Shown: in pieces, positions 14,201-27,571 of the stretch
Layout of the letters: each line of letters opens with the position of its first letter
Position numbering within the stretch: the stretch's first letter is position 1
NCBI RefSeq assembly: GCF_028858725.1
Contig: NC_084762.1
Span: 11,417,374-11,481,373, forward strand
Length of the DNA: 64,000 nt
Reading direction: 5' to 3'
Origin: Colius striatus
Lineage: Eukaryota > Chordata > Aves > Coliiformes > Coliidae
Notes under the pieces: model-generated
Seen by the model: the letters and a program-made list of their open reading frames with translations, nothing else
What the model was told of the DNA's origin: nothing
Databases searched by the model: none
Made by a program: the position numbers and the translations under genes

Positions 14201-17200
14201 GTGCTCGGCATGTCTGTCATAGCTGAATTTGTTCCATTGTTCTTTGTGAGTACTAAGCAGGAGAAAGCATTACACTAGATATAGGAAATGTGAGAGCCAA
14301 TGTCAGGTATTTACTATTAATTTATATTTGGGAAGTGCACAGGGTCCTCCATAGTGTTGATATACATCGCAAGGTTGTGTTTTGGTAGATTCAAGCTTCT
14401 CTTTCCAGTCAGTGACAAGACTGAAAAGCGCTCAGGGCCTGTCGATTTCTTGGTAGCTGATTCTGATTGCCAAACCACCTAATTCTTGTTTCTGTCAAGT
14501 TTTGGGAAGGCTGAGGTATCTTTATAGTAAAAAGAACCATTTTCTCTGATGCTGGTGTATACCACTATACATTATACAACCAGACTAAACCACATACACC
14601 CTGATACCATGCATCTTAAAATATACCCAGAAATTCTGAATAATTTCCTTTTCCACTTTCCCCAGCTGTACTTGAAAAGCTCAAGGGAGGTAAATAAATG
14701 GCTGCCTCCAAGTAATGCTGGCAAACCTTTCCTTTGTTGAGAAGAATAGAGGAAACAACTGGTGTGAGTCAGTAGATTCCTGTTGCAGAATGCAGAGCAA
14801 GTACTTAATGAAATATGAGAGGGCTGTGGAATGAAGAGGTTAAGAAATGGTACTGATATGGAATTTAGCATTGCTTGTATTATTTTAAAATTTCAATCTC
14901 AATTAAAATGATGGCTCTTCTAGAATTCATGGGAATTTCACTGTTGACAGTAAAATAACCCAGATTTTAGCCTTTGTTTCTGTGATCCATTTAAAAAAAC
15001 CATAAATGTTTGTAGTTCCATTATTATTTCTTAATATACATAATTGCTATTACTAGTAAAAAATAAAAGATGTCTTAACCTTACTACTTCAGGATTAAGT
15101 GACAACATCCAAGATCATTTTTATGATGAATATGGATGAAAAAGTAGAAATAGAAGGAAAAGTAGGAATCCATAAGACCATCTGGTATGATTAGTTCCTT
15201 TAAAGAGCACCTACTGTTTCTAAATGTAATTAAACCCCATTGGATACTTCAAAATTTGAATGTACAGCACAGAAATGTGTCCAGTGTTTGAAAACACCAA
15301 GGCCCCTTTCCTACCTTCAAAGGACTCTTGAACCTATCAGCTACATGAGTAAAGACACAAACTCTAAGCAATGGTTGCATGAGCCATTGACAGTATGAAA
15401 TGTGCTAGAGTGGCTTTTCGATTCTACCATTTCTCTTTTACTTTTCCCAGTTAAACTTTAGGCAGATCATGTCAGTGATGGTGGAAGGTTTATCACTACA
15501 GTCTTTTAGGAATAAGTGGACAAGCCTCTGACGGCACATACTTGATGACACTCTCTGGGCATGAGGGAGATGAAGTGGCTTTCAACAGGCATTGTGAGCA
15601 TTAATTTCTAATACCAAAACAGAATAGTAAAGCCTGTTTTCTCCACACTATGGGAAAGAAGAACTGAATCGTTGCATAAAACCTAAACATTTTCTTTGGA
15701 GCATGGTTTTAGCAGTATTTCTTTTGAGTAATACACTTTACTGTTCACATTCACACCTTTTTCTGCTGTATACCATGTTCTCTTTTACTAAGTTTCAATT
15801 CTCTGTAAATTATCTGTTACCACAAATGGAAACTTCATGTAGTCTGAGCCAAGAGAACCTCCAACTATCTAATGCCTTCTCAGAACAAACTTATCTTAAA
15901 TGGCAAGAGTGTATGTTAAGTTTCTGTCATTTACTTTCTAGCATTCATACTTGTCAGAACATAAAATTACAAGGAAATAGAAGTGAATAACATTTAGATG
16001 AATAAGCATTGACTTGCAGCCCTCTTGGCTTGTACTAAACAGTAAATTTCACAACTAAGCATAGAGAAAGAAACCAAAATTTATGTCAAAATCGAGTCAA
16101 ATTCCCGTAAAAGAGAAAGCTTTTGTTGAAAATAAAAATTCTAACACTTCAAGCTGTAGGGTTTGATATGTCACTGGTACTATGCAGCTCTTAGAAAGTT
16201 GATGAAATTCCCACGCTTCAAGCTTCTTCACTCAGTAGTTGTCAACCAGTATAGTGCCTTCTTCTCAAACTTTATTGCTGACAAATAGGAACATTACCTG
16301 AGCCGTTAAGTATTTGTAGTAGGAGAATCTGAGCTTTTCCAGGAATGAAACTTGGCCATATATCACATAGAGAAAGAAACTGTTCATAGTGGTCACCTCT
16401 TAGTCTTCCATTTTACTCCTGGTAGAAATGAGAAGTTGGTCATTATTACTTTTGTTATTCTTTTCAGTGATAATACAAACTTACGAAGTGACAATAATGT
16501 TGATGCTTAAACAGAATAAGTAGAGATGAATGGTAGACATCTCTCTTTCATATTACTCTTGCCCTACCTCATTAACTCCCAACTCTCGTTAATCATAATC
16601 ACAGCTCAGTCTTTCAAGGAGATAGAAATGTGGGATTTTGTTTATGCTAGTGTTGCCTTGCTCTTGCAAGGAGACTGAGTTCTCTTTAGCTGCTGCGTGA
16701 CAGAATCAAATCCTGGATGCAAAGGGCTCCTTTGGTGTTTGATATATGTAAGGGCCATAGATCATGTCTGACTTCATGCACATGATAACTCAGTTGAGGC
16801 ATAAGCATACATGTGACCTGTCACAAAGACAAAAGAAGGATTGCTTATCAGCAACTGACATATTTGAGAGGGGTAATCCATATTCATGTTCTGCTCACCT
16901 CTCTTCCCTCTAGCAAAGTAATCATCTGTTTCTCGGTATCAGTGAAGTAGCTGCAAATATTCTTCCTTTAATAGAGAACATGTGAAGCAAGAGGAATGAG
17001 TCAAGGACTAAGACATACCTGATACAGTTAAGGCAAAACTGATTCTCAATGCCTATGTGTAGTAGCATGAGTATGCTATACCATAAAACAGGAGCATATT
17101 GATTGTGCATCAATGTTTGTAATGATTGCAGGTCTGTTGTCAGCAGTTCAGAAGACTGTTAATAAAACGAGAGTTTGCAGACAGACAAGAAATTAATTGC

Positions 17201-17827
17201 ATGTTTTGAGGCATAGAGGCTATGTCAGAGACAGAATGATTTTGTGGTCTAAGTGATCAAGAATACCAACACATATCATCCTACTTCAGAACAGGCCAGT
17301 ACAAAGGTAATTCAGGATTAGTGGGTATCCCTATAGGAATGATGACATATCACTGATCAATAGAGTTTTAGTACCTAAATTATCCATTGTCTGATTTGCT
17401 CTAAAAGTGGAAACTATTCTAGAGAGGACATTTTAAATATTTCTGTGAAAGAGACTGAAAGGCCTGGAAGATGACAATAATTCTAGCTATACTTTAGTCC
17501 TGGATTTGTGTTTATTTTCCAACTCATTTGCATGCCATTACCATAACTTCTCAGTGGTGTAACATTTTTCAGTCGATTATGCTGACACCACCAGTCATGT
17601 ATTGTAGGCTGTAAGTGATGTTCTGCCTGATTTGTGTGAAAATACACAGTGATAGATTTCTTTGTTGTGTTAACAGGAGCTTGAAACCAGCAAAGGCTTT
17701 GAAACCTTTGCAAATTCTTTCTTACTCCCTTTCACTTACTTTTTACAGGTCAGTATAGTTATGCTTTTGGACAGAGGTTGTTTCCACCAGAGAATCATTG
17801 ATTTTGTACCATTTTAGCAAACTAAGT
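8269..17827. other. Intergenic AT-rich stretch without recognised genes
   Basis: No frame above 100 codons, no CR1 landmark and no RNA gene were recognised over 9.5 kb. This fits the gene-poor DNA that flanks type II cadherin genes. Confidence 0.6.
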
Positions 17828-18200
17828 ATCATAGAATCATGGAATGGTAGGTATGGGGAGGGACCTTTAGAGATCATCCAGTCTAACCTCCCTGCCAAAG
17901 CAGGTCTGCCTAGGTCAGGTCACACAGGAATGTGCCTAGGCGAGTTTTGAAGACCTCCAGGAAGGAAACTCCACACCCTCCCTGGGCAGCCTGTGCCAGG
18001 GCTCCATCCTCCTCATAGTAAAATAGTTTTGTCTTATGTTTAAATGGAACTTTTTGTGTTCCAGCTTCTTTCCATTACCCCTTGTCCTGTCATTGCATGC
18101 AATAGAAATAAAGGAATGCCCCAACCTCCTTACACCCACCATTTAGATACTTGTAAATATCAATGAGATCCTCCTGCAATCTCCTCTTCTCTAGAGAATT
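17828..18200 (-). mobile_element. CR1 LINE 3' end fragment
   Basis: The plus-strand reading begins atcatagaatcatggaatgg, followed by gggacctttagagatcatcc, then the GTCACACAGGAA subfamily block and ccctgggcagcctgtgccag. This is the reverse complement of a CR1 3' end. A broken piece of the ORF2 C-terminus (NIRQNYFTMRRMEPWHRLP) is readable at 18142-17936 on the minus strand. The copy is 5'-truncated near 18200. Confidence 0.92.
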
Positions 18201-19699
18201 CATTCTAGTTCATTCCTGTTTTAAACTTGAGATAGGTTTAAGTAATCTCAGTCTGAGTAATTGTAATGGAATGGTTCATCCTAACAAAATTGCCAGATTA
18301 ATGGTGAAACTATTTCCTTAAGTTTCTTCAGATGCTTAGAAAGAAATGTACTGAAATGTATTAATAATTAAAGTCACTTCAGCCAACTTTCAATATTTAT
18401 TAAAACTGCTAAGCATTTGGTTTTAAAAATTAATACTTTAAATATTAAATCAAAATGTTACCAAATCTGATTAAATTTTTTAATAACTTCTTGATGACTG
18501 AGTGAAAGTAAAATCAACAAACTGTTTAAATACAATGTGATAAAGGGACTTAGATAAGACCACACCTATGTCCTGTGTATTACTAAATGAACTAACCTGA
18601 CTGCAAAGTGGAAAAAAAAAAAAACCTTCTGGTTTTGATGTAAAAAAACCCCATTTAAAAAAAGTGATTTTTATTGTCTAGATAAACAATATTCTTTAAA
18701 ATTTTCATTAGTTTTTTCTGGGTTTAATGGGACTTAATGTCAGGTGTTGACAAATACTAAAAAAACCGACTCTCAGTTTTTCCCAGCATACTGTACCTCA
18801 TTTATTTCAATGGCTTTGCACTGTGAATCATACTAAAAGTTTCTGAGATAGTTTTAAACCATGATTAAGTTCAAGTATTTTTTTAAAGACATTTCCCATT
18901 GAAGGTATATTTCCTGTTTCAATACCTAGAGAAGCCAGAGTAGACTTCTGCACTTCTGTGTCATTTAAACATGAGGTCTCATAAATAATTATTAACCTCA
19001 TAAAATATACATTTTCAGAGGAAAATGCATTCTGTACCTCAGAACAGACTTTGCAAAACTATCATTTTCATTTTATTTTATTATTATATAACTATGATTT
19101 GCATATATAAAGTTTATGTCAGGATAAATCAGGAGTGTCTCTACTACAGCTCATGGACTTAGATTACTGTAAAATTTGTGTGACATCCCAAGCCAAGCCT
19201 TCAAAAAAAATCAAGTGATAAAATTCTGTAACTTAAAAATTTTTTTTTAAGATTTATTTCTGTTTAAATATTTGACTACCATAACCAGATGCTCTGTCAC
19301 ATACAGGGAAAACAATGTTCTGATACCTCATTAAAGATTGCTTTACTGTTTTCATATGGATTTTTCATAAGGAATTTTTTTTTCCTTCTAAATTTTACTT
19401 CTCAAGCTCTTAGTGTTATGAGCATTGCAGAAGGATGACAGGAAACAGTATGCATATTTTTTAAAAGTATTAGCTGCAGTAGGCTCTTTTACAAGTGTTT
19501 CTCATACTATAAATAGAAAACAAGAGAATTCTTCAGTTGTGTTAAATATTGCTGATTCAGGATGTGCAAACACAGATAATTTTAACAGCTATTGAGCACT
19601 TAGAAAAAAAGCTGTTTGATTTTCTTTTATTAGATAGTTACAGAGTGCAGCTTGAGGCTAGAAATGGTATTTCAAGATTAGTCATTGTACTAGATATAA
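18201..19699. other. Very AT-rich spacer between two CR1 fragments
   Basis: It contains many runs of A and T (for example near 18610, 19205 and 19240) and no recognised gene. Confidence 0.6.
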
Positions 19700-20082
19700 C
19701 AGAATCATAGAATGGCAGAGGTGGAAGGGATCTTTAAAGATCCTGTAGCCCAATACCCCCTCTCAAGCGGTTCTACCTATATCAGGTCACACAGGAACAT
19801 GTCCAGGTGGATTTTGAAACCCTGCAGAGAAGGAGACTTCACACTCTTCCTGGGTGGCCTGTGACAGGGCTCCCTCACCTGAACAATACAGAAGTTTTTC
19901 TTTAAGTGGAACTTTTTGTGTCCAACTTCTTTGCATTACCCCTAGACCTATCACTTGACACCACAGAAAAGTGTCGCCCCATCCTCTTGACATCTATCTT
20001 TTACACACTTGTAAGTATTGATGAGGTCCTACCTCAGTCTCCTCCAGGCTGAGCAGCCTCAGATCCTGCAGCCTTTCAGACA
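19700..20082 (-). mobile_element. CR1 LINE 3' end fragment
   Basis: The plus strand begins agaatcatagaatggcagag and goes on to aggtcacacaggaacatgtc, tgggtggcctgtgacagggc and ctccaggctgagcagcctca. All of these are reverse-complement CR1 3' landmarks of the same subfamily as the copies at 6.5 and 17.8 kb. The coding remnant is frameshifted. Confidence 0.9.
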
Positions 20083-22221
20083 CCTAGGTTTTATGTATGC
20101 TTCAGAAAGTTGAGTCAGAGTTGCCAATTTATTAGCCAGCATATTCCCACTGAGTGGGAATCAGCATGCACCTGGTTAGATCTTACTGGAGCATCTTCTT
20201 TAAAGACTAGCCTGCATTTATTCTTGATTCTTGGAACAGCATTACTAAGAGCAATGATAACAATTCATTGGTGGGGTGAATTTGGAAAACTTGATGAAAT
20301 GTTAACTGAATTTTTGTCTTCAAATATTTCATTCCAAGACTGATATCCTGCTATACTGCATTTGAAACACTTGTAGGCATTTAATTTATCATTGGCAAAT
20401 CTGCTTTAGTTTCATGGAATATATTTTTCCTAATTTAAGGCTGAGTGGAAAGCAAACTAAGAAATGCTTGAAGGTGATTTCTGTATACAAAGGAATGTTA
20501 AATACAAATAGCAGAAAAAGAGGACATCACTTCAGAGTCCTGTACCGCCTTCTCTTCATATCCCCTTCACAGAGAGGAAGGATATGAGCTGCATGCTGTA
20601 GAATGGGAGAAAATATACTGAAAGCTTTGATATTGTGATTAATATTTCCCCTTAAGTTTATAGTCTGATTTCCGCTGATATCAGTTTGCAGAACATTAAG
20701 TTGGTGTTTGTTCATTCTGAAACATCTTCTATAAATCCAAACTACAATTCTGCACCCATACTGCTGTGTCACATATATTTTTTTTGTCAGATGAGTCTAC
20801 CATGAAAAATTCAGCTGTAATAAAATGTGTAGAAATACCTATAACTGGAAGAACAATAAATGCAAAGGGGGAGAAAGAACAAACTCCAAAGTAACCCAAA
20901 GAGGCTAAAGAAGGAGGGGTTGAAGGCAATAGGAGCATTCTAGATAATATTCAATGGATAGTCCTGAATTAATGGACTAGAGAAAGAAAATAAACTCCAG
21001 TGATAAAACTAATGAAACTGTTTAGTGCACTCATGTGAGTGCACTCATAATGGAATTTCTTATATTTATTTTTGATCTGTCCTTATATGATTCCATTTCC
21101 TCCCCATACACTTTGATAGCTTAAGAAAAAAGTGGGGATTAAGTTATGCTTCTTGAATTATCCTTTCTGGCAGAGGCATGTTGTACAAAAGCATGCATGA
21201 CTAGCAAGTGCACAGTATGCAGCATGTGAGAACAATATATCACCTCTTAACATTAAACACACAACGGAGAAGCAAATATTAGACTAACACTGGCCACTCC
21301 TCCAGCCACAGAAACAATTCACCCTTCTTTCTTCTGTGTTCTCAGGACACAGGGAAGTAACAAGGACAGGTATGAAGTGAGATGCATGTAGGAGATGACA
21401 TATATTGTGAAGATTGTAATCTTTACACATTATTGTGGGGTTTTTTTATATATAGACTAAGCCAACTGTGTTCATAATCACTGACAGCAATCAGTGTCTT
21501 TGCTAAAGACAAAAGTTTGTAAGTACTATATAAAAGGGTGCAGAATTAAAGGAAATATGACAATTACAAGTTAAATTCTGAAGGAAATAATAAAACATGC
21601 ATGATATATGTATATGATATGTAATAAGTAAGAATTGGTTTTATATAATTTAGAAAATTACAACTGAGGGAGTGGGATCAGTTCAATTTACAATAAAATC
21701 ATAATGAGAAAATAAGTTTGGTCAAGCTGGGGTAGTAAGCTTTTCCAGCACTGGCATAAGCTGATAACCCAGCAAAATAGGTAGAAACAGACCACATTAT
21801 CTGACTCCTCCAAGTGCTAATCAAGCTAATCAAGACACAAGCCAGATTTGATTCTTCTGTGTTAAGCAATCCACAAATTATTAGTTTTTCATTAATTTCT
21901 GTGGCCTGTTTTTCAACCTTTGTAAATTCTAAGCCACCACAACTCTCTCAACTGCTCATTGTGTGAAGAGTCCCTTTCATTTTTTGAATTTTCATTCTGA
22001 TTCCTGTTGGTTTCATGTGATGGCCCTTACTTCTTGTACTAGAAACAATAGTAAATCATCTATCTCTCGACAGCATATCCTCTTTGCTAGATATTTTGCA
22101 GATTGCTGTTCTATTCCTCCTTTGTGAATCACAGTTACCATGCATATGTGGTTAGATCCCTAATACCATGGAGCTTACTAGATTTTAGTAGCCCAATCAC
22201 ACAGGATGATTTTAGCATAAG
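20083..22221. other. Intergenic spacer, no recognised gene
   Basis: Only short frames occur. It includes the small palindrome at 21025. Nothing else stands out. Confidence 0.6.
21025..21043. repeat. Short inverted repeat around GTGCACTCA
   Basis: A near-perfect palindrome of GTGCACTCA and TGAGTGCAC is followed at once by a second direct GTGCACTCAT unit. It is small and of no known function. Confidence 0.45.
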
Positions 22222-22560
22222 TCACAGAATAACTCAGGCTTGAAGACACCTCTGGAAGTCATCTAGTTTGGCCTCCCTACTTTATAGCTGGGTCAGTTAA
22301 TGCAAGTTACTCAGGGACCAATCCAATTGGGTTTTGACTATCTCCAGGGATTGATACACCATAACTTCTCTGTCATCCTGTCAATAAAGCAGATTTGGGT
22401 TTTTTTTCCTTTTTAATGCAACTTCCTGCATTCCAATTGTTGACCGCTGTCTCTTGTCCTGTTACTGGGCACCACTATGAAAAATCTGACTCCATTTTCT
22501 TTCCTTCCATCCATTAGGTATTTATACACGTTAATAAGATCTCCCCAAGCCCTGAGAAGT
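22222..22560 (-). mobile_element. Old, diverged CR1 LINE fragment
   Basis: Weaker landmarks run in reverse-complement CR1 order: cacagaataactcaggcttg, gaagtcatctagtttggcct, caattgggttttgactatct, ctcttgtcctgttactgggc and aataagatctccccaagccc. Divergence is clearly higher than in the copies at 17.8 and 19.7 kb. Confidence 0.75.
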
Positions 22561-25500
22561 GTTTTGATGAGGACAGCTGAAAATTAGATATAACAAAAAT
22601 TGTCTGGTGATTTTAGTTGCAAACTAAAGTTGAATAAAGGAATTTTATGGATTAAATAAATAGAAAATTAAAGAAAACCAACCAGGAACTTATCTTAGCT
22701 CTGCTTAAAATGCCAACTGTTGCTCGTGTGATGACAATTTACCTGGGTGTTGATTTAAATAAGAAAAGGAATCAGGTTTGTAGAGATTTTCCATTAAGAG
22801 AAGGTTGCTAAGGGGTGTAATATAAACTTTGATTTTCATTCCCACTTAAATGTCACCTCAGTAGGGTTCTTATTAGGGGTCATTTCATTATTTGTTTTCA
22901 TGAAGGTTTGTAAAGCTCAAAAATATTTCTATACACACAGGATTTGAATGTCTATGCTAATAATAAAACTGATAGAATAAGTGCAAAGAATTTTCAAACC
23001 CAAATAGCAGCAAGTAATATCCTGACACTAATCTCACATAACATGGATGTAACCCAATGGATTATTATATTTTTTCCTGTATCAATTTAACAGATTTGTT
23101 ATTTCATAGCGACACAGTCTTAACTCTTTCATTACAATTGTGGAGGTAAATCTAAACTCAACAGAGCGTTTGCAGAACCCACATTCTTTACTACTGTGAA
23201 GGATGGGTTGTATTTATGTGGATATGGATATCTTATTCTTAAGGCATGAATATTTTCAAGGTAGTATATTGTCAGTAGTCTGTTGAGTCTCGTTTACTGC
23301 TCTTTGCTCCGTAATGAATTCTGCTTCCATAACCTAGAGTAATCACAAACTGTGATTTTTCTTTTAAACTGCAAAATTTAGAACTAAAAGGGTATACATA
23401 TGAAAGTGTAAAATATTTAAACATAACTTTGTGCAAGAGACGTCATCTACTGCTATTATTCCAAATCCTTGCTATGTGATTCATTGACAGTACCACAAAG
23501 CTGTGCTTCAAGAGTAATAGTCTTTTCATGATTTGTGTGGTAGCATTCTGCAATTCAATTATTAGCAGTCTTTTATGTTTTAACCCCACAGAGAAGTTGT
23601 CTGAATCTTCCCAAGTAGTGGTATTTTTGGCTTTCTTGGGAGGGCATGGAAGAATTCTTCTTTCTTTCCTGAAGTTCCTTTCAGATATTCTTTGTCTTCA
23701 GTTCCATTTACCCACTCAACAGATTTGTTTTCTTAGATACTTCTCTCCTTAGCTGAATGTGTTACATTCAGGCTTTGATTTCAAAACCACTGGTGCATGC
23801 CACAGCTATTTAACTTTAAAAAGTGTTTTTGTTTTGTGCCAAAGAAATGTCTCAATGCATTCATATGCAGAGAAAGCATTTATAAAATGACTTGTGATTT
23901 GCAGAGGACACACTCTTGAGATTACCCTAGATGATTGTGCACCAGTGTATTACATTTAGAATTATAGACAAAAGTATTTCTCTCAATTCTGTTCCTTCTG
24001 TGCCTTTGAAGCATTATCTTAGCTTATTACTCTGGTAGAATTTGAGGTTTATGACTCTTTCAACAATTAAATGAAAGACAGGCATCCACTTTAAAATCTT
24101 GACTGTGCAAGCGTTTGTTGATTTTTTTTGAAGACATAGTGTTTTAAACCTGAAAGAGTTATCATCTGATACAGTTTACAAATGCACTGAGGTTTCTTGA
24201 CTTTGATTGACTTTGTCATCTCAGGTGCCTTGCTGCATTTTAAAATCTTCACATTTGTCTTATTCGATATGTATTTAATTACCTTTTAAAAAAATAGAGT
24301 GTCATAAACCTGACAAACATCTTTTAGTAAGAGTGAGTGAACATTATTATATACAAATTCCCTGGATCTCCAGTTCTGCATAACAAAAATGCAAATCTTT
24401 TCCTTAGCTCTATAGAGCTGTTTACAAACAATATCCCTGTTGAGTTAAAATTGTTTGATCACCCTTTAAATACAAAGTCTTTAAAGATTGTAACCCTAGT
24501 TTTATAGGACAGTTGCATTAATAATTACATAACTTTTTAAAAATTTTCCTGGAGGTTTATTGTGTGATAGAAACATCTGTTACAAACCTCTTAAACGTCA
24601 AAAATATGCATTTGATATTCAATTTGGTATTAATTTAACATACATCTCACTTCCAAATATGAATTGTGTATAGCAACATGTTTAAGACCACATTTTCTGT
24701 CTATGCAGTTTGGAAGTAAGGATTCCATACACACTGTTCTCCTCGGAGCAAATGCCAACCTATTCAAGAGATTTGATGTTCATCCAGTACCCACTACAAA
24801 TGCAGCCTTTTTGGGAGCAAGCATGCCAGATGATGCTGAAAAGTCAAACACTGCTCTTATGTTGGCTTTACTAGGGAAATAAATGTAAGGAACTAATATA
24901 GTTACTGAGAGGAGAGTGTGGTTCTAGGATTGCACATCTAGAAATGAGCAGTGGCAGATGTTTAGCTGTGGCAGTAGGGTGGAAAGCATTGCTATGCATA
25001 TGCTACATGAAGAAGCATTCCGAAGTACCTCAACAAGTGTGAGTTTTGTATGACTCAAACCTGCATTGTAACTAGTAGCAAATATGTATAGATTCTTTTT
25101 CTTTTCCTCCAGAGCTCTGTTTTAGGCCCACCCTGCAGTGTCATGCTGCCTTTTCTATGCTGTCAAGATGTGTGAAAATTAAAAACCTCACATTCCACAT
25201 GAAAATTGCTTTGCTGGCCAGTGGGCCCTGTCACTCCATCTGCTTCCCTGTCCTGTGAGAAGAGAGCTTTTGTTGGCTTAGTTTGTCTTTCAGGGAACAT
25301 AGGATACTTGTGCTTCTGATGAAAAAAAACTCACAAACCTTTCTTGTCACCATATGCTGCGTCTCTTCCTCTTCACTCTGCTGGTAGAAGCTATGTCAAT
25401 CGTGCCTTTAATGCAGCCCCGTACTGAGCGATAGAGAACTTATTTAAACTATAAACCTTTTAAAGTCTCATTGGGAGATTAATTTAGACAACTTTGAAAT

Positions 25501-26336
25501 ACCTTTTCGTTTACCCAAGAGAGTAAAGGGAACTTTGTGTATGTTAATATTGAACTTGTGAGCTAACTATATCTGATAGTTATTAATTCCTCATCTGTAC
25601 AAAAAGTAAGCTGTAGACCTGAGGTGAATAAAAGGCTTCTGATTCATGAAAGACTCAGTCTGACCTTGCCAGTGCCATTAATCATGAGTAGAGCTCAATC
25701 AGATTGTATAGCTGTGCAGAGAGTTTAGAAGGAGAATATAAGGGCATATGCACTTAGGGCCATAAACCATTGTCTTACAAAATGTCTATGCTTAAGCTCA
25801 TCAGAAAAAAAATCATATGAAATAGTTTTGCACAATATCTTTCATAGTATAATGCCTTGTGAGTATCTGTTCTTCTGCTACCTACACAGCTTTATGCATG
25901 GTTATGGACACAAAGTGTGGACAAACTCTGGTTTCTGTTTTTATTCTGCCTCTGTTACTAATTTTATTCTTGAAAAAATACTGAGGTTTTCACCCTCAAA
26001 AGTCTTTTTAAAATGTTTGATGTGGATCTGTCAGGGAAATACAACAATATTCTGAACTGTAGCAGCTGGTTAGTTGGAAAATAACTCTTTATAATATGTG
26101 TGTCTATAGTATCTACAAAGCAGTGATCTGTTTGCAAAGAAAAGTGACGTTGAGTTCTTTACATACAATTCTTCAGTGATTCTTCAGGGGAAAAAATAAA
26201 TGTGTTGGTACTCAAAAGACAACAAACTCTTAAAAATCCCCTCTCCCTTTTATGTTCTAATAGTAGTCATATTTTAGAAGAAGAAGGGGAGCCAAGTGAA
26301 ATTTCCTTCACGTAAAGGAATAGCTGCTTTTGTCTT
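22561..26336. other. Sequence between the last intergenic CR1 and the CDH18 3' end
   Basis: No recognised gene. Part of it could belong to a longer CDH18 3' untranslated region. A 72-codon plus-strand frame (24664-24882) preceded by an acceptor-like site and ending on an AATAAA is discussed as a finding. Confidence 0.5.
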
Positions 26337-26342
26337 TTTATT
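26337..26342 (-). promoter_or_regulatory. Candidate polyadenylation hexamer AATAAA
   Basis: This is the first exact AATAAA in gene direction after the CDH18 stop, about 730 bases downstream. No strong GU-rich element follows, so it is an alternative to the ATTAAA at 26414-26409. Confidence 0.25.
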
Positions 26343-26408
26343 ATTTTGGAAAAATGCATTATCAGCACAAACATTTTAAGTATTGATGTATGCTAAGAAC
26401 TTTTCCAT

Positions 26409-26414
26409 TTTAAT
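26409..26414 (-). promoter_or_regulatory. Candidate polyadenylation hexamer ATTAAA
   Basis: This is the common variant hexamer about 660 bases past the CDH18 stop. It is followed about 30 bases further in the transcript by the GU-rich stretch tgtttgtgctg, the usual downstream element. Confidence 0.3.
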
Positions 26415-27071
26415 TTGGGCTTTACATCTTCAGAATGAGAAATAGCATTTCAAATTTAAATTTTCAGTGAAATTTTGGAAGAAGAAATATGACATCTTGA
26501 CATACTCTTTTCTTCTCTTAACCCAAACATAACCCCTAAACATGATGTACATCCCCCCACCCCTTAGTTTTAGTCATTAGATATACTCCAGGAAGTGATC
26601 TCCCTTTTTGTTCTAAAAGAAGTCAGCATGTTGCTATTGCTTCTTGTTTAAAGTTCTTGTCCAATTTACCATTCAGTTTTGTAACACCATCACAGCAGAC
26701 TCTTTACGATTCAAATGATAAAAGTTTCAATAGGCACTTTAGTGGAATTACGAAAAAGCTACCACTCTTCCACCGTCATGCCAGAAAGCTATCTTCTGTC
26801 CAAGTCAGGGCAGGAAACTGTACCTTGTAGGCCTGAGCTTGTCTCAGTGTAATTCCAGAGTAACAAAATAACACCACCAAAAAAAAAACTGTGTATATTA
26901 CAGGATTTCTCTCTCCTTTGTGGAGCAAACCAAAACTGACAGTATGATAAATGTAATAACTTGCTGGAAACAGTTGCTGTCTTTTATAATCAAAAGAATC
27001 CCGTTCAATTATAAAGCTTAGGTTTATCTTTTAAATTTGCTGTTGGTTTACTTTTCATTTCACTGTTGTAC

Positions 27072-27571
27072 TTAAGTGACTTTGTCAGGGTTATAACTTT
27101 CTTCTTCTCCAAACATGTCTGCCAAGATCTTAAAGCGAGGTCCCCAGTCACTTAGATAGTCATAATCCTGGTCTGCCTCTGTAGTAAGGGAGTCTATAGA
27201 GCTGAGAGACTCTGCAACAGATCCATTTCCTTCATAAGCATATGTTGCCAAGGAGTCATAAGGAGGTGCAGTCGGATCTACATCATTTTCCTGTAGCCTT
27301 TGATTAATGAAATCTCTTATGTCCGTGTTATCTTCCACCGTTGGTCTCTGACGCGGAAACCGCAAGGTGTCTGGTTTTATGTCCCTGCGTATTTTGTTAT
27401 CTTCAATCACTTTGGGATTCCTCAGGGCACCAATGTCGAAAGCCTGGGTGTCCTCTTCTCCACCTCCTTCATCATCATAATGGATAACATTATCTCTGAT
27501 GTCTTCTTTAGAGGTCATCAAGGTGTCCTTTTTCTTCTGCCTCCGCAGTGCTACATATAGTACCACAATGA
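27072..27571 (-). CDS. CDH18: CDH18 last coding exon: end of membrane helix and cytoplasmic catenin-binding tail
   Basis: The acceptor is tgtcgttacag; the first full codons read IVVLYVAL, ending the membrane helix, followed by the stop-transfer RRQKKK. The exon gives 165 complete residues. Residues 27-46 ([20 protein letters not shown]) are the juxtamembrane region which in classical cadherins binds p120-catenin. The C-terminal part includes [17 protein letters not shown], a serine-rich SLSSIDS stretch resembling phosphorylated sites in the E-cadherin tail, and [12 protein letters not shown] at about residues 135-146. This is the region that binds beta-catenin or plakoglobin. The end, [11 protein letters not shown], is the main reason for choosing CDH18. 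The open frames on the opposite strand are shadows. Confidence 0.95.

Larger units (their letters stand above)
26337..27071 (-). other. CDH18: Probable CDH18 3' untranslated region (end uncertain)
   Basis: This runs downstream of the stop codon in gene direction to the first exact AATAAA. It is AT-rich and holds no open frame or recognised repeat. The true 3' end cannot be fixed from sequence; it may stop earlier (ATTAAA at 26414-26409) or continue past 26337. Confidence 0.4.

Noticed and set aside
27300..27560. 86-codon plus-strand frame opposite the cadherin tail exon
   Set aside because: Shadow of the conserved coding exon on the other strand.
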